Part shown: piece by piece, positions 1-8,832 of the stretch
Position numbering within the stretch: the stretch's first letter is position 1
How the letters are laid out: every line of letters begins with the position of its first letter
Origin: DATBLY01 sp963705545
Lineage (GTDB): Bacteria; Actinomycetota; UBA4738; HRBIN12
DNA: 64,000 bases
Direction of reading: 5' to 3'
Assembly (NCBI GenBank): GCA_963705545.1
Contig: CAVPJX010000001.1
Span: 124,001 to 188,000, forward strand
The notes under the pieces: generated by a model
Databases searched by the model: none
What the model saw: the letters and a program-made list of their open reading frames with translations, nothing else
What the model was told of the DNA's origin: nothing
Program-made: the position numbers and the translations under genes

Positions 1-2
1 TG

Positions 3-476
3 GTGCCGGTGGCCGCGGGGCTCGGGGGGTTCGAGTCCACCGCCGAGGAGGACGACTGGTGGGCGGAACGCGACGCGCCGATCGAGGCGGCGATCGCCGC
101 AGGCGACCTCGAGCGCGCACGCGAGCTCCAGCTGGAGATCTGGGCGCCCCGCGGGACGGACGATCCCGCGGGCCGAAGGATCCGCCAGATCGCGCTCGAC
201 AACCTGCACGAGCTCACCATGGACGAGAGCGGCGCGGAGGAGCTCGATCCACCGGCCGCGCGGCGGCTCCGCGAGATCGACGTCCCGACGCTCGTGATCG
301 AGGCCGAGCTCGACCCACCGGATATGCGCAGGATCGGCCAGCTGATCGCCGCCGAAGTGCTGGACGCGCGCCGGGTCACGATCGCGCGCGCCGACCACGT
401 GGTGAACCTCCGAGAACCGGCGGCGTTCGACGCCGCCCTGCTGCCGTTCCTCGACGAGGTGCGGCCCGACCGCTAG
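3..476 (+). CDS. alpha/beta hydrolase, C-terminal part
   Basis: This is the C-terminal ~157 residues of a probable alpha/beta-hydrolase-fold protein; the N-terminal half with the nucleophile elbow lies before the window. The visible part has a helical cap region followed by strand-loop segments ending in VIEAELDPPD (acid residue region) and ADHVVNLREP (catalytic histidine region), the usual order at the end of this fold. The substrate cannot be told from this fragment. The GTG at position 3 is only the first in-frame start inside the window and is probably not the true start. The gene converges on the EF-G-like gene with 2 bases between stop codons. Confidence 0.6.
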   Translation: MPVAAGLGGFESTAEEDDWWAERDAPIEAAIAAGDLERARELQLEIWAPRGTDDPAGRRIRQIALDNLHELTMDESGAEELDPPAARRLREIDVPTLVIEAELDPPDMRRIGQLIAAEVLDARRVTIARADHVVNLREPAAFDAALLPFLDEVRPDR

Positions 477-478
477 CG

Positions 479-2569
479 CTACTTCTTCTGCGCTTCCTCG
501 CGGGCCTTGTCGTGGTCGTCGATCACCTTCTGCGCCAAGTGCTGTGGGAGCTCCTCGTAGTGCGAGACCCGCATCCCGAACGCTCCGCGGCCGCCGGTCA
601 TCGATCGGAGGTCGATCACGTATCGCGCGACCTCCGCCTGCGGGACCAGCGCCCGGATCCTCTGCTTCCCGCCGCCGATCTGCTCCATCCCCTGGATCTT
701 GCCGCGCTTCGCGTTGAGGTCGCCCATCACGTCGCCCGTGAAGGGATCCGGGACGACGACGTCGAGCTCGACGATCGGCTCCAGGATCACGACCCCCGCC
801 GCCTCGACGGCCTCTTTCAGCGCCAGCGACCCCGCGATCTGGAACGCCATGTCGGAGGAGTCCACCGAGTGGAACTTCCCGTCCACCAGCGTCACCTTCA
901 CGTCGACCATCGGGTTCCCCGACACGACGCCATCGGTCATCGTCTTGACGATCCCCTTCTCGATCGACGGGATGAACTGCTGGGGGATCGCACCGCCGAA
1001 GATCTTGCTCTCGTACACGAACCCCTCGCCCCGCGGGAGCGGTTCGATCTCGATGTTGCACACGGCGTACTGCCCGTGACCGCCGGTCTGCTTGACGTGC
1101 CGGCCCAGGCCCTTGGCCCGGCTGCGGATCGTTTCCCGGTAGGCGATCTTCGCGGGACGTGTCGACACCTCCACCCCGAACTTCCGCTTCAGCCGCTCGA
1201 TCTGAACCTCGAGGTGCGCCTCGCCCATCCCGTACATGACGGTCTCGTGCGTCTCGTCGGACCGCGAAACGCGGAGCGTGGGGTCCTCTTCGCGGAGACG
1301 GGAGAGGCCGGTCGAGAGCTTGTCCTCATCGCCCTTCGTCTTCGGCTCGATCGCGTACGCGAGCAGCGGCTCCGGCAGCTCGATCGACGGCAGCTGCACG
1401 GGCTCGTCCTTCGTGGAGAACGTGTCGCCGGTGTGCGTGTGCTGGAGCTTGGCCACGGCGCCGATGTCGCCGGCGGACACCTCGGGAACGCCTTCGTGGT
1501 CCTTGCCGCGCAGCGCGAACAGCTGGCCGACGCGCTCGTCGGAACCCTGCGTGGCGTCGTGGACGGTGGAGTCCGGACGGACGCGTCCCGAGAACACCCG
1601 GAACATCGTGATGTGGCCGACGAACGGATCCGACACCGTCTTGAACACGAACGCGGTCAGGGGACCGCTCGGATCGCAGCCGCGCTCCTTCGACTCGCCG
1701 CCCTTGCCGTGCACCTCGATCGGGCCGCGATCGACCGGGGACGGGAACTCCTCGGTGATGAAGGCCAGCAGGCGGTCGACGCCGATCGCCTTCGTCGCCG
1801 AGCCGCAGATCACCGGGGCGATCCGCCCGCGGGTGAACCCGTCCTTGACGCCGGTCACGATCTCGGCCTCGTCGAGCGTCCCCTCCTCGAGGTACTTCTC
1901 GATCAGGTCGTCGTCTGCCTCCGCGACCGCCTCCATCAGCTTCTCGCGCGCCGGGTCGGCCATCGCGTGCAGGTCCTCGGGCCACTCACCCTCCTGGGCG
2001 ATCGGGCCAGACGGGTACAGATCGGCCTTCTCGTGCAGCAGATCGGCCACGCCGCGGAACTCGTGCTCCTGCCCGATCGGGAGCTCGAGCGGGGCGACCT
2101 GGTTCCCGAAGGACGAGACCAGCTGCGCCAGCGTGTCCTCGAACGAGGCCCGCTCGCGGTCGAGTTTGTTCACGAAGATCGCGCGGGGTAGGCCCGCCTC
2201 GACGGCCAGCTCCCACGCGGCCTCGGTCTGGACCTCTACCCCGTCCACGGCGCTCACGACCACGATCACCGCGTCGGCCGCACGGATCGCCGAGCGCAGG
2301 TCGCCGACGAAGTCGGCGTAGCCGGGCGCGTCGAGGACGTTGATCTTCACGCCGCTCCATTCGACCGGGGCCATCGAGAGCGACACCGAGATGCCCTTGC
2401 GCTGCTCGTCCGGGTCGTGATCCGAGACGGTGCTGCCGTCCTCCACGGTCCCCATCCGGGTGATCGCGCCGGACGTGAAGAGCATCGCCTCGAGCAGCGA
2501 CGTCTTGCCCGAACCGCCGTGGCCGACCAGCAGGACGTTGCGGATGTCCTTCGCCTCGTAGCTGTTCAC
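479..2569 (-). CDS. elongation factor G-like GTPase (EF-G2 type)
   Basis: A translational GTPase of 696 residues with full EF-G architecture. The G domain is N-terminal with P-loop GHGGSGKT (residues 16-23), a DAPGYADF switch II segment and NKLD as G4, followed by domains II-V with the typical C-terminal RGxIQGMEQ and MTGGRGAFGM segments. The P-loop differs from the AHIDAGKTT of the main EF-G, which is characteristic of the paralogous EF-G2 group whose role is not settled; translocation by the main EF-G is therefore not assumed. The start is GTG with an AGGAGA ribosome site just upstream. It is the only long minus-strand gene here and is divergent from the lipid cluster. Confidence 0.85.
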   Translation of the reverse strand: MNSYEAKDIRNVLLVGHGGSGKTSLLEAMLFTSGAITRMGTVEDGSTVSDHDPDEQRKGISVSLSMAPVEWSGVKINVLDAPGYADFVGDLRSAIRAADAVIVVVSAVDGVEVQTEAAWELAVEAGLPRAIFVNKLDRERASFEDTLAQLVSSFGNQVAPLELPIGQEHEFRGVADLLHEKADLYPSGPIAQEGEWPEDLHAMADPAREKLMEAVAEADDDLIEKYLEEGTLDEAEIVTGVKDGFTRGRIAPVICGSATKAIGVDRLLAFITEEFPSPVDRGPIEVHGKGGESKERGCDPSGPLTAFVFKTVSDPFVGHITMFRVFSGRVRPDSTVHDATQGSDERVGQLFALRGKDHEGVPEVSAGDIGAVAKLQHTHTGDTFSTKDEPVQLPSIELPEPLLAYAIEPKTKGDEDKLSTGLSRLREEDPTLRVSRSDETHETVMYGMGEAHLEVQIERLKRKFGVEVSTRPAKIAYRETIRSRAKGLGRHVKQTGGHGQYAVCNIEIEPLPRGEGFVYESKIFGGAIPQQFIPSIEKGIVKTMTDGVVSGNPMVDVKVTLVDGKFHSVDSSDMAFQIAGSLALKEAVEAAGVVILEPIVELDVVVPDPFTGDVMGDLNAKRGKIQGMEQIGGGKQRIRALVPQAEVARYVIDLRSMTGGRGAFGMRVSHYEELPQHLAQKVIDDHDKAREEAQKK

Positions 2570-2601
2570 GGGTTCTCCTTCGGGGCCTGACTGCGGGGCC
2601 C

Positions 2602-2607
2602 TATCCT
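2602..2607 (+). promoter_or_regulatory. -10 box for the lipid cluster, probably leaderless
   Basis: TATCCT lies 6 bases before the ATG at 2614, placing the expected transcription start on or next to the start codon. No good -35 and no Shine-Dalgarno are visible, which fits a leaderless actinobacterial mRNA. Confidence 0.4.
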
Positions 2608-2613
2608 ACGGGT

Positions 2614-3162
2614 ATGGCGACCGCCCCCCCGCTCCCGTTCGGCACGTGGCTCACGCGCGTCGTGCTGGTGGCGGGCGTCGTGGCGACGGGCCTATCGGCC
2701 GCGCTGATCGTCGGCCGCCGGGCCGACGCCGCCGCCGCATCGGCCGCGGCGGCGTCCATCCTGCTGCTGCTGGGGGGGCACCGCGCGAACCACGGGGACG
2801 GTACCGCGTTCGATCGGATGCTCGACGCGCTCGCCGACCGCGCCTGGGACGGCGCGATCCTCGGCGCGATCGCGTGGGCCGCGCACGGCGTCGACAACGG
2901 GATCGCCGCGGCCGCGCTCGTCGCGCTCTGCTTCAGCTTCGTGTCCTCCTACATCCGGGCACGCGGTGCGTCGCTCGGGTACACGGTCGAGGAGAGCCAC
3001 GTAACCCGTGGGGTGCGGTACGCGCTCGTGGTCTACGGCCTGTGGTTCGGCGCCCTGTCGTGGACGCTCTGGACGGCCGCGGCGATCTCGATCCTCGCCG
3101 TGATCGTGCGGACGACCCAGGTGGCGAAGGAGGAGCAGGTGGCTCGGCGGGAGCGCGCGTGA
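2614..3162 (+). CDS. CDP-alcohol phosphatidyltransferase-like membrane protein, degenerate motif
   Basis: This is a 182-residue polytopic membrane protein. Position and alignment match the actinobacterial phosphatidylinositol-phosphate synthase (PgsA1 type): it sits directly before a PatA-like acyltransferase and a PimA-like mannosyltransferase, and shares the segment FDRMLDALADRAWDG and the later SSYIRAR. The family motif D-x2-D-G-x2-A-R-x8-G-x3-D-x3-D is only half present. Asp71 and Asp75 remain, but the first two aspartates align with Leu50 and Leu53. Those aspartates bind the metal and the CDP group, so catalysis is doubtful, or the first motif has been replaced. The protein is also shorter than the ~215 residues usual for the family. 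It overlaps the next gene by 4 bases (GTGA). Confidence 0.65.
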   Translation: MATAPPLPFGTWLTRVVLVAGVVATGLSAALIVGRRADAAAASAAAASILLLLGGHRANHGDGTAFDRMLDALADRAWDGAILGAIAWAAHGVDNGIAAAALVALCFSFVSSYIRARGASLGYTVEESHVTRGVRYALVVYGLWFGALSWTLWTAAAISILAVIVRTTQVAKEEQVARRERA

Positions 3163-4076
3163 GCGGGGCCCTCGCGGCCGATGGAGCCGAGGCTCGGGAG
3201 ACGCCCCGAGAACGAGGCGTGGTCGTCGCCTATGAGGTCGTCCGGGCGGCCGGCCGGGCCCTCCCCGAACGGACGGGCCGCGCCCTGTTCCGCGCGTGCG
3301 GTTCCCTCGCGTACCGGCTCCTCCCGTCCGTCCGGGCGACCGTGAGCGCGAACCAGGCCCAGGTGCTGGGACGCGCGGTCGACGACGCCCTCGTCGAGGC
3401 CTCTACGCGCGAGGCGTTCCGCTCGTACGGACGCTACTGGTTCGACACCTTCCACGTGACCCGGATGACGGACGAGCAGGTGATCGCGCGGGTGCGCTGC
3501 GACACCGAGGCACGCTTGGACCGGGTCGTCGACGCCGGGACCGGGGCGATCCTGGCGCTCCCGCACATGGGGAACTGGGATGCCGCCGGCCGCTGGATGG
3601 CGGCCCGCGGAACGCCCGTGGTCTCGGTCGCCGAGGAGCTGCGGCCGCGGCGGCTCTTCGAGCTGTTCCTGCGCCACCGGGCCGAGCTCGGGCTGGACAT
3701 CATCGGGCTCACGGCCGGCGGCGGCGTCGGCAAGCAGCTCACGGACGCGCTTGCGGCCGGCCGATTCGTGGCCCTGGTCGCGGACCGCGACCTCACGGGT
3801 CGCGGGATCGAGGTCGAGATGTTCGGAGGTACCCGGCGGATCCCGACGGGTCCGGCGTTGCTTTCGATCACCACCGGGGCGCCGTTGATGGTCTGTCCCG
3901 TGTTCTCGACCCCGACTGGTTGGACGATCCGGATCGGCGAGCCGATCGAGGTTCCGATCACCGGAGACCGTCGGACCCACGTGCAGGACCTCGCTCGCCG
4001 CATGGCGGCGGAGTTCGAACGGGCGATCTCGGAGGCCCCCTCGGACTGGCACCTGTTCCAGCCGGGCTGGTCGTGA
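3159..4076 (+). CDS. patA: phosphatidylinositol mannoside acyltransferase (PatA-like, LpxL family)
   Basis: A 305-residue lysophospholipid/lipid A type acyltransferase. The catalytic HxxxxD motif is HMGNWD with His136 and Asp141, followed by the VALVADRDLTGRGIEV segment typical of the LpxL/HtrB family. In actinobacteria this family member acylates the mannose of phosphatidylinositol mannosides at the inner face of the plasma membrane. Placement between the CDP-alcohol transferase homologue and the PimA homologue matches the mycobacterial pgsA1-patA-pimA order. The GTG start overlaps the upstream stop, and its own stop overlaps the pimA start. Confidence 0.8.
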   Translation: MSGALAADGAEARETPRERGVVVAYEVVRAAGRALPERTGRALFRACGSLAYRLLPSVRATVSANQAQVLGRAVDDALVEASTREAFRSYGRYWFDTFHVTRMTDEQVIARVRCDTEARLDRVVDAGTGAILALPHMGNWDAAGRWMAARGTPVVSVAEELRPRRLFELFLRHRAELGLDIIGLTAGGGVGKQLTDALAAGRFVALVADRDLTGRGIEVEMFGGTRRIPTGPALLSITTGAPLMVCPVFSTPTGWTIRIGEPIEVPITGDRRTHVQDLARRMAAEFERAISEAPSDWHLFQPGWS

Positions 4077-5179
4077 GGATCGCGCTGACCTGCCCCTACG
4101 CCTGGGACGACGCCGGCGGGGTGCAGACCCACGTGCGGGAGTTGGGACGACGGTTGATCGCGCGCGGTCACGACGTGATCGCGATCGCGCCGGCCCGCGG
4201 TGCGGTCGAGGACCCGTGGTTGCGGGTGGTCGGCGGTCCCGTGAACCTGCGGTACAACCGGTCGAGCGCGCCGATCGACCCGCGACCGTGGTCGTATCCG
4301 CGGGTGCGCGACGCCCTCGCCCGGTTCCGCCCCGACGTGGTGCATGCCCACGAGCCCCTCGCGCCGAGCACCTCGATGTGGGCGACGCTCGCCGGGGTCG
4401 CGCCGGTGGTGGCGACGTTCCACTCGGGCGCGGAGCGCTCGCGCCTGTTCGATCTCGCCGCGCCCGTCCTGCGGCGGATCGCGGACCGGCTCGCGATCCG
4501 GGTGGCGGTCTCACGCGCCGCGGCTCGCTTCGCCGGTTCGCGGCTCGGGGGGGTGTACCGGATCGTGCCGAACGGCGTGGACGTGGCCCGCTTCGCCTCG
4601 GCCGAGCCGGCCGACCTCGGATCCGGCACGAAGCTCCTGTTCGTCGGTCGCCTCGACGAGCGCAAGGGGTTCCGCGTCGCCGTCGACGCCTTCGCCGAGC
4701 TGGCGCCCCGTCGCCCCGCTCTGCGCCTCGTCGTGGCCGGCGACGGCCCCGAGCGCGACGTCCTCGGGCGACTCGCGGTCGAGATCCGAGGCCGCGTCCG
4801 GCTGCTCGGGACGGTGCCGAACGCGGAGCTGCATCCGATCGAGGCAGCGTGCGATCTGTATCTGGGCCCCGCGATCGGGGGCGAGAGCTTCGGGGTCGTC
4901 CTGATCGAGGCGATGGCCGCCGGGCTCCCGGTGGTCGCGAGCGCCATCCCCGGGTACGACGAGGTCGTCACGGACGGCGTCGAGGGATTCCTCGTCCCCC
5001 CGCGCGAGCCGCGCGCATTGTCCGCCGCGATCGAGCGTGTGCTCGACGACCAGGAGCTGGCGCGCGCGATGGCGGACGCGGGCCGGCGACGGGCCGCGAC
5101 GTTCGACTGGTCCGTGGTGGTGGGGCAGCTGGAGGCGCTCTACGCCGAGGCCGCCGCGGGCCGGCCGTCGCTACGATAG
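4073..5179 (+). CDS. pimA: GT-B glycosyltransferase, PimA-like phosphatidylinositol mannosyltransferase
   Basis: A 368-residue GT4-family glycosyltransferase. The N-terminal Rossmann half opens with a GGVQTHV donor/acceptor loop. The C-terminal half contains LLFVGRLDERKG and GGESFGVVLIEAMAAG, the E-x7-E signature of retaining GT4 enzymes. In Actinomycetota the gene in this position transfers the first mannose from GDP-mannose to phosphatidylinositol at the cytoplasmic face of the membrane. Specificity is inferred from context; other GT4 enzymes share these motifs. The GTG start overlaps the patA stop by 4 bases. Confidence 0.8.
   Translation: MRIALTCPYAWDDAGGVQTHVRELGRRLIARGHDVIAIAPARGAVEDPWLRVVGGPVNLRYNRSSAPIDPRPWSYPRVRDALARFRPDVVHAHEPLAPSTSMWATLAGVAPVVATFHSGAERSRLFDLAAPVLRRIADRLAIRVAVSRAAARFAGSRLGGVYRIVPNGVDVARFASAEPADLGSGTKLLFVGRLDERKGFRVAVDAFAELAPRRPALRLVVAGDGPERDVLGRLAVEIRGRVRLLGTVPNAELHPIEAACDLYLGPAIGGESFGVVLIEAMAAGLPVVASAIPGYDEVVTDGVEGFLVPPREPRALSAAIERVLDDQELARAMADAGRRRAATFDWSVVVGQLEALYAEAAAGRPSLR
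5172..5177 (+). promoter_or_regulatory. -10 box before lemA
   Basis: TACGAT (consensus TAnnnT) lies 7 bases before the GTG at 5185 and overlaps the pimA stop region. No Shine-Dalgarno is visible, so a leaderless lemA-htpX transcript is plausible. Confidence 0.35.
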
Positions 5180-5184
5180 GGTCC

Positions 5185-5736
5185 GTGCTACCCCTGTGGA
5201 TCCTGCTCGGCGTGTCGGTCGCCGTCCTGGTTTGGGGCGTGTACGCCTACAACCGGTTCGTGCGGATCCGCACCCGGGTCGACAACGGCTGGTCGCAGAT
5301 CGACGTCCAGCTCCGGCGGCGTTACGACCTGATCCCGAACCTCGTCGAGACGGTCAAGGGCTACGCCGCCCATGAACGCGAGGTGTTCGAGCACGTCACG
5401 CAGGCTCGGGCCGATGCGATCGGGGCCCAGGGCGTGGACCGACAGGCCCGAGCGGAGGATCAGGTCACGGCCGGGCTCCGCCAGCTCATGGCGGTGGCGG
5501 AGGCGTACCCGGAGCTGCAGGCGAACCGGAACTTCTTGGCGCTGCAGGAGGAACTGGTCGGTACCGAGTCGAAGATCGCGTACGCGCGTCAGTTCTACAA
5601 CGACCAGGTCACCCGGTTGAACACCGTGGTCGGCACGTTCCCATCGAGCGTGATCGCGAAGCTGTTCGGGTTCGAGGAACGAGCCTTCTTCGACATCGAG
5701 GATCCGGTCCGGGGCCCCGTCCAGGTGGACCTCTAA
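5185..5736 (+). CDS. lemA: LemA family protein
   Basis: A 183-residue LemA protein. One N-terminal membrane segment (about residues 3-20) is followed by the family hallmark block VDNGWSQIDVQLRRR, YDLIPNLVETVKGY, and then long helices ending in an ARQFYND segment. The soluble part is a helical bundle facing outward or the cytoplasm; biochemical function is not established for the family. It is followed 7 bases later by htpX, a common pairing that suggests a role in membrane protein quality control. The GTG at 5185 is chosen because it sits 7 bases after a -10 box and gives the full membrane segment. Confidence 0.85.
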   Translation: MLPLWILLGVSVAVLVWGVYAYNRFVRIRTRVDNGWSQIDVQLRRRYDLIPNLVETVKGYAAHEREVFEHVTQARADAIGAQGVDRQARAEDQVTAGLRQLMAVAEAYPELQANRNFLALQEELVGTESKIAYARQFYNDQVTRLNTVVGTFPSSVIAKLFGFEERAFFDIEDPVRGPVQVDL

Positions 5737-5743
5737 CCTCGCC

Positions 5744-6649
5744 GTGTACGAGCAGATCGCGGCGAACCGACGCAAGACCGTGGCGCTGCTCGTCGTCGCC
5801 TTCGTGCTCCTCGCGGCGGTCGGGTACGCGATCGGACTCATGTTCGGGGCGGGATGGTTCGGCCTCGCGATCGCGATCGTCGTTGCGGTCCTGCTCCAGC
5901 TGAGCGCGTACTACTCCGGGGACCGCATCGTGCTCGCCTCCACACGCGCGCGGGAGGTCGGCCCCGAAGAACAGGCGCGCCTGCACAACATCGTCGAGGG
6001 CTTGGCGATCGCGGCCGGGATCCCGAAGCCTCGCGTGTGGGTCGTGCCCGAGCAGGCGCCGAACGCGTTCGCCACCGGCCGCGATCCGCAGCACGCGTCG
6101 GTCGCGGTGACGGAGGGCCTGCTCGCCACGATGAACCGGATCGAGCTCGAGGGCGTGATCGGGCACGAGCTCGCCCACGTGGTCGACCGCGACATCCTCT
6201 ACGGCACGATCGTCGCCACCGTGATCGGCGCCGTCGTGCTGCTGTCGGAGTTCTTCATGCGTGCGCTCTGGTGGGGTGGGATCGGCGGTCGTCGCGGCAA
6301 CGATCGCGGTGGCGGCGCGGCCGACCTGGTCCTGTTCGCGGTCGGCTTCGCCCTGATCATCCTCGCGCCGCTCTTCGGGCAGCTGATCCGCCTCGCCGTG
6401 TCGCGCAACCGCGAGTACCTCGCGGACGCGCAGGGCGCGATGCTCACACGCTATCCGCCGGGCCTCGTCTCCGCGCTCCACAAGCTCGAGGCGGCGCCGA
6501 CGGCGATGCGTTCGGCGAACAACGCGACGGCCCATCTCTGGCTGAACCAGCCCTCGCGCATCGAGGGCGAACGGATGAGCACGATGGAGCGACTCTTCTC
6601 GACGCATCCACCGATCGCCGAGCGGATCCGGCGACTCGAGGAGATGTGA
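5744..6649 (+). CDS. htpX: membrane-bound zinc metalloprotease HtpX
   Basis: M48-family protease of 301 residues. Two N-terminal membrane helices (about residues 14-55) precede the cytoplasmic catalytic domain. The zinc motif HELAH has His141, Glu142 and His145, and a glutamate ligand follows in the NREYLADAQGA segment. A further hydrophobic pair lies between (about 150-220, with a Gly/Arg-rich loop). The C-terminal LFSTHPPIAERIRRL signature is intact. It degrades misfolded membrane proteins in characterised bacteria. It starts with GTG directly after lemA and is probably co-transcribed with it. Confidence 0.9.
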   Translation: MYEQIAANRRKTVALLVVAFVLLAAVGYAIGLMFGAGWFGLAIAIVVAVLLQLSAYYSGDRIVLASTRAREVGPEEQARLHNIVEGLAIAAGIPKPRVWVVPEQAPNAFATGRDPQHASVAVTEGLLATMNRIELEGVIGHELAHVVDRDILYGTIVATVIGAVVLLSEFFMRALWWGGIGGRRGNDRGGGAADLVLFAVGFALIILAPLFGQLIRLAVSRNREYLADAQGAMLTRYPPGLVSALHKLEAAPTAMRSANNATAHLWLNQPSRIEGERMSTMERLFSTHPPIAERIRRLEEM

Positions 6650-6676
6650 CGTTCGTGTCGACTTGGGCCGGGGTGT

Positions 6677-6705
6677 TTGAGGCGCCCCGACCGCCCCGCT
6701 AGCAT
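6677..6705 (+). promoter_or_regulatory. promoter of the DUF3048 gene
   Basis: TTGAGG at 6677-6682 and TAGCAT at 6700-6705 are separated by 17 bases, a standard housekeeping-sigma layout. About 55 bases of leader follow before the TTG start at 6765. Confidence 0.5.
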
Positions 6706-6764
6706 GACGCGGCGTCCCTGACGGGACCGCCCGCTCCCCAACAACCCACCCAGGAGGCTCGTCC

Positions 6765-7817
6765 TTGGCGCTCACACGTCGCGGGAAGGTCGTCACGGCG
6801 CTCGTCGGCGCCTGCATCTTCCTCACCGCGGGCGTCGGTGCGCTCGCGCTGACCGGGCACGCCCCCGAGACGCTGAAGCGCGTCGTGGAGACCGTCACCG
6901 GCCACGCGGAGCCCCCGCCCACGTGCCCACTGACCGGAGAGCTCGCGCCCGGTGGGTCCGTCCCGCAACGGACGGCGCTCGCCGTCAAGGTCGAGAACAC
7001 CGACGATGCCTACCCGCTCGCGGGGCTCGAGGGCGCGGACATCGTCTACGAGGAGACCGTGGAGGGCGGCATCACGCGCTTCATCGCGATCTATCACTGC
7101 GGCGGCGCCGCGCGGGTCGGGCCCGTCCGCAGCGCGCGGACCACCGATCCGAAGATCCTGCTCCAGATGGCGGCGCATCCGCTGCTCGGCTACTCGGGCG
7201 CAGCCGACAAGGTGGCGCGAGGCGTCGACGACGCGGGCATCACCGGCATGACCGAGGCGTCGGATCCGGCCGCGTTCACGCGCGACGATGCCCGGTACGC
7301 CCCGCACAACCTGTTCACGGGGACCAGCGCCCTGTATCGCGCGGCGGGCAAGGCCGCTCGTCGCGAGGGTCCGCCGAACGCGGTCTTCACCTACGACGAC
7401 GAACCCCAGAAGCCGAGCAAGCGGGTTCGAGCCGTGGACGTGTCCTTCTCGGACGCCAACGTGGCTTCCTGGACCTGGCGGCAGGGGCGCTGGGTCCGGA
7501 TCCTCGACGGCGCCCCGATGGTCCTCGAGAGCGGGGACGTCCTCGGGGCCGACAACATCGTGATCCAGCAGGTGGTCGTCACCGACAGCCGGATCATCGA
7601 TGCGGCCGGGTACCCCTCGCCCGAGGTGACGATGACCGGGACCGGCAAGGCGTGGATCCTCCGGGGAGGCCGCCTGATCGTCGGTCGCTGGGAGCGGTCC
7701 GACGAGAGCGACCTCACGATCTTCCGCACGAGGGCCGGCGAGGAGATCCACCTCGCACCCGGGACGACGTTCGTGGAGCTCGTCCCCGAGGGCCGCCCCG
7801 TCATCTTCACGAAGTAG
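6765..7817 (+). CDS. DUF3048 domain-containing secreted protein
   Basis: This 350-residue protein has an N-terminal export or anchor segment (about residues 8-30) and the two-part DUF3048 domain. Recognisable family blocks are [45 protein letters not shown] and, near the C-terminus, the [12 protein letters not shown] ending. The family is widespread in Firmicutes and Actinomycetota as exported proteins of unknown function (YerB type). The TTG at 6765 is chosen because AGGAGG at 6752-6757 lies 7 bases upstream and the signal segment is then complete. It has its own promoter, so it is a separate unit from htpX. Confidence 0.8.
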   Translation: MALTRRGKVVTALVGACIFLTAGVGALALTGHAPETLKRVVETVTGHAEPPPTCPLTGELAPGGSVPQRTALAVKVENTDDAYPLAGLEGADIVYEETVEGGITRFIAIYHCGGAARVGPVRSARTTDPKILLQMAAHPLLGYSGAADKVARGVDDAGITGMTEASDPAAFTRDDARYAPHNLFTGTSALYRAAGKAARREGPPNAVFTYDDEPQKPSKRVRAVDVSFSDANVASWTWRQGRWVRILDGAPMVLESGDVLGADNIVIQQVVVTDSRIIDAAGYPSPEVTMTGTGKAWILRGGRLIVGRWERSDESDLTIFRTRAGEEIHLAPGTTFVELVPEGRPVIFTK

Positions 7818-7894
7818 CATCCCCTCGCTCATCGCGGTGCTTTCCGCGGTCACCTGGGCGTGGCTGCGCAAGCTGCCCGCCCAGGTCGCGGCGG

Positions 7895-7900
7895 TACACT
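7895..7900 (+). promoter_or_regulatory. -10 box before pdxS
   Basis: TACACT lies 8 bases before an ATG (7909) and 32 bases before the GTG at 7933, which has its own ribosome site. The -35 region is not recognisable. Confidence 0.35.
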
Positions 7901-7932
7901 CGGACGACATGGGTGCTGAGGAGGGATACACC

Positions 7933-8820
7933 GTGGCGCGCGAGACCGGCACGTTCCGGGTGAAGTCCGGCCTGGCGGAGATGCTCAAGGGCGGCGTGAT
8001 CATGGACGTCACGACCGCCGAGCAGGCGAGGATCGCCGAGGACGCCGGGGCCTGCGCGGTGATGGCGCTCGAGCGCGTCCCGGCCGACATCCGCAAGGAG
8101 GGTGGCGTCGCGCGGATGGCCGACGCCACGAAGATCGAGGAGATCCAGCAGACCGTCTCGATCCCGGTGATGGCGAAGGCCCGGATCGGCCACTTCGTCG
8201 AGGCTCAGATCCTCCAATCGCTCGGCGTCGACTACGTCGACGAGTCGGAAGTGCTGACGCCGGCGGACGAGGAGTTCCACATCGACAAGTGGGCCTTCAC
8301 CGTCCCGTTCGTGTGCGGCGCGCGCGAGCTCGGTGAGGCCCTCCGCCGGATCGCCGAGGGCGCGGCGATGATCCGGACGAAGGGCGAGGCCGGCACGGGG
8401 AACGTCGTCGAAGCGGTCCGCCACCAGCGGACGATGCTCCGCCAGATCGGCGAGCTTCAGACGGCTCGTCCCGAACAGCTCGTGACGATCGCGAAGGAGC
8501 TAGGCGCGCCGGTCGACCTCGTGCGGGAGGTGGCCGCGCTGGGGAAGCTGCCGGTCGTGAACTTCGCGGCGGGTGGACTGGCCACGCCGGCCGACGCCGC
8601 GCTGATGATGCAGCTCGGGGTGGACGGCGTGTTCGTCGGGTCGGGCATCTTCAAGTCGGAGGACCCGGCGCCGCGTGCTCGAGCGATCGTGGAGGCGACC
8701 ACGCACTTCAACGACCCCGACGTGCTCGCGAAGGTGTCGCGAGGCCTCGGCGATCCGATGCCCGGACTCGACATCAAGGAGCTCGGCGAGGAGGGTCTGC
8801 TCCAGACCCGCGGCTGGTAG
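7933..8820 (+). CDS. pdxS: pyridoxal 5'-phosphate synthase, lyase subunit PdxS
   Basis: A (beta/alpha)8 barrel subunit of the glutamine-dependent PLP synthase. It condenses ribose 5-phosphate and glyceraldehyde 3-phosphate with ammonia supplied by PdxT. Motifs seen are VIMDV (catalytic Asp), [15 protein letters not shown] (Schiff-base Lys), [10 protein letters not shown] (second active Lys plus phosphate loop) and [11 protein letters not shown]. The GTG at 7933 gives 295 residues, close to the family length, and follows AGGAGGG at 7919-7925 by 7 bases. An in-frame ATG at 7909 would add 8 residues and would suit a leaderless start. pdxT follows 12 bases downstream. Confidence 0.95.
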   Translation: MARETGTFRVKSGLAEMLKGGVIMDVTTAEQARIAEDAGACAVMALERVPADIRKEGGVARMADATKIEEIQQTVSIPVMAKARIGHFVEAQILQSLGVDYVDESEVLTPADEEFHIDKWAFTVPFVCGARELGEALRRIAEGAAMIRTKGEAGTGNVVEAVRHQRTMLRQIGELQTARPEQLVTIAKELGAPVDLVREVAALGKLPVVNFAAGGLATPADAALMMQLGVDGVFVGSGIFKSEDPAPRARAIVEATTHFNDPDVLAKVSRGLGDPMPGLDIKELGEEGLLQTRGW

Positions 8821-8832
8821 GCGCGAACCACC

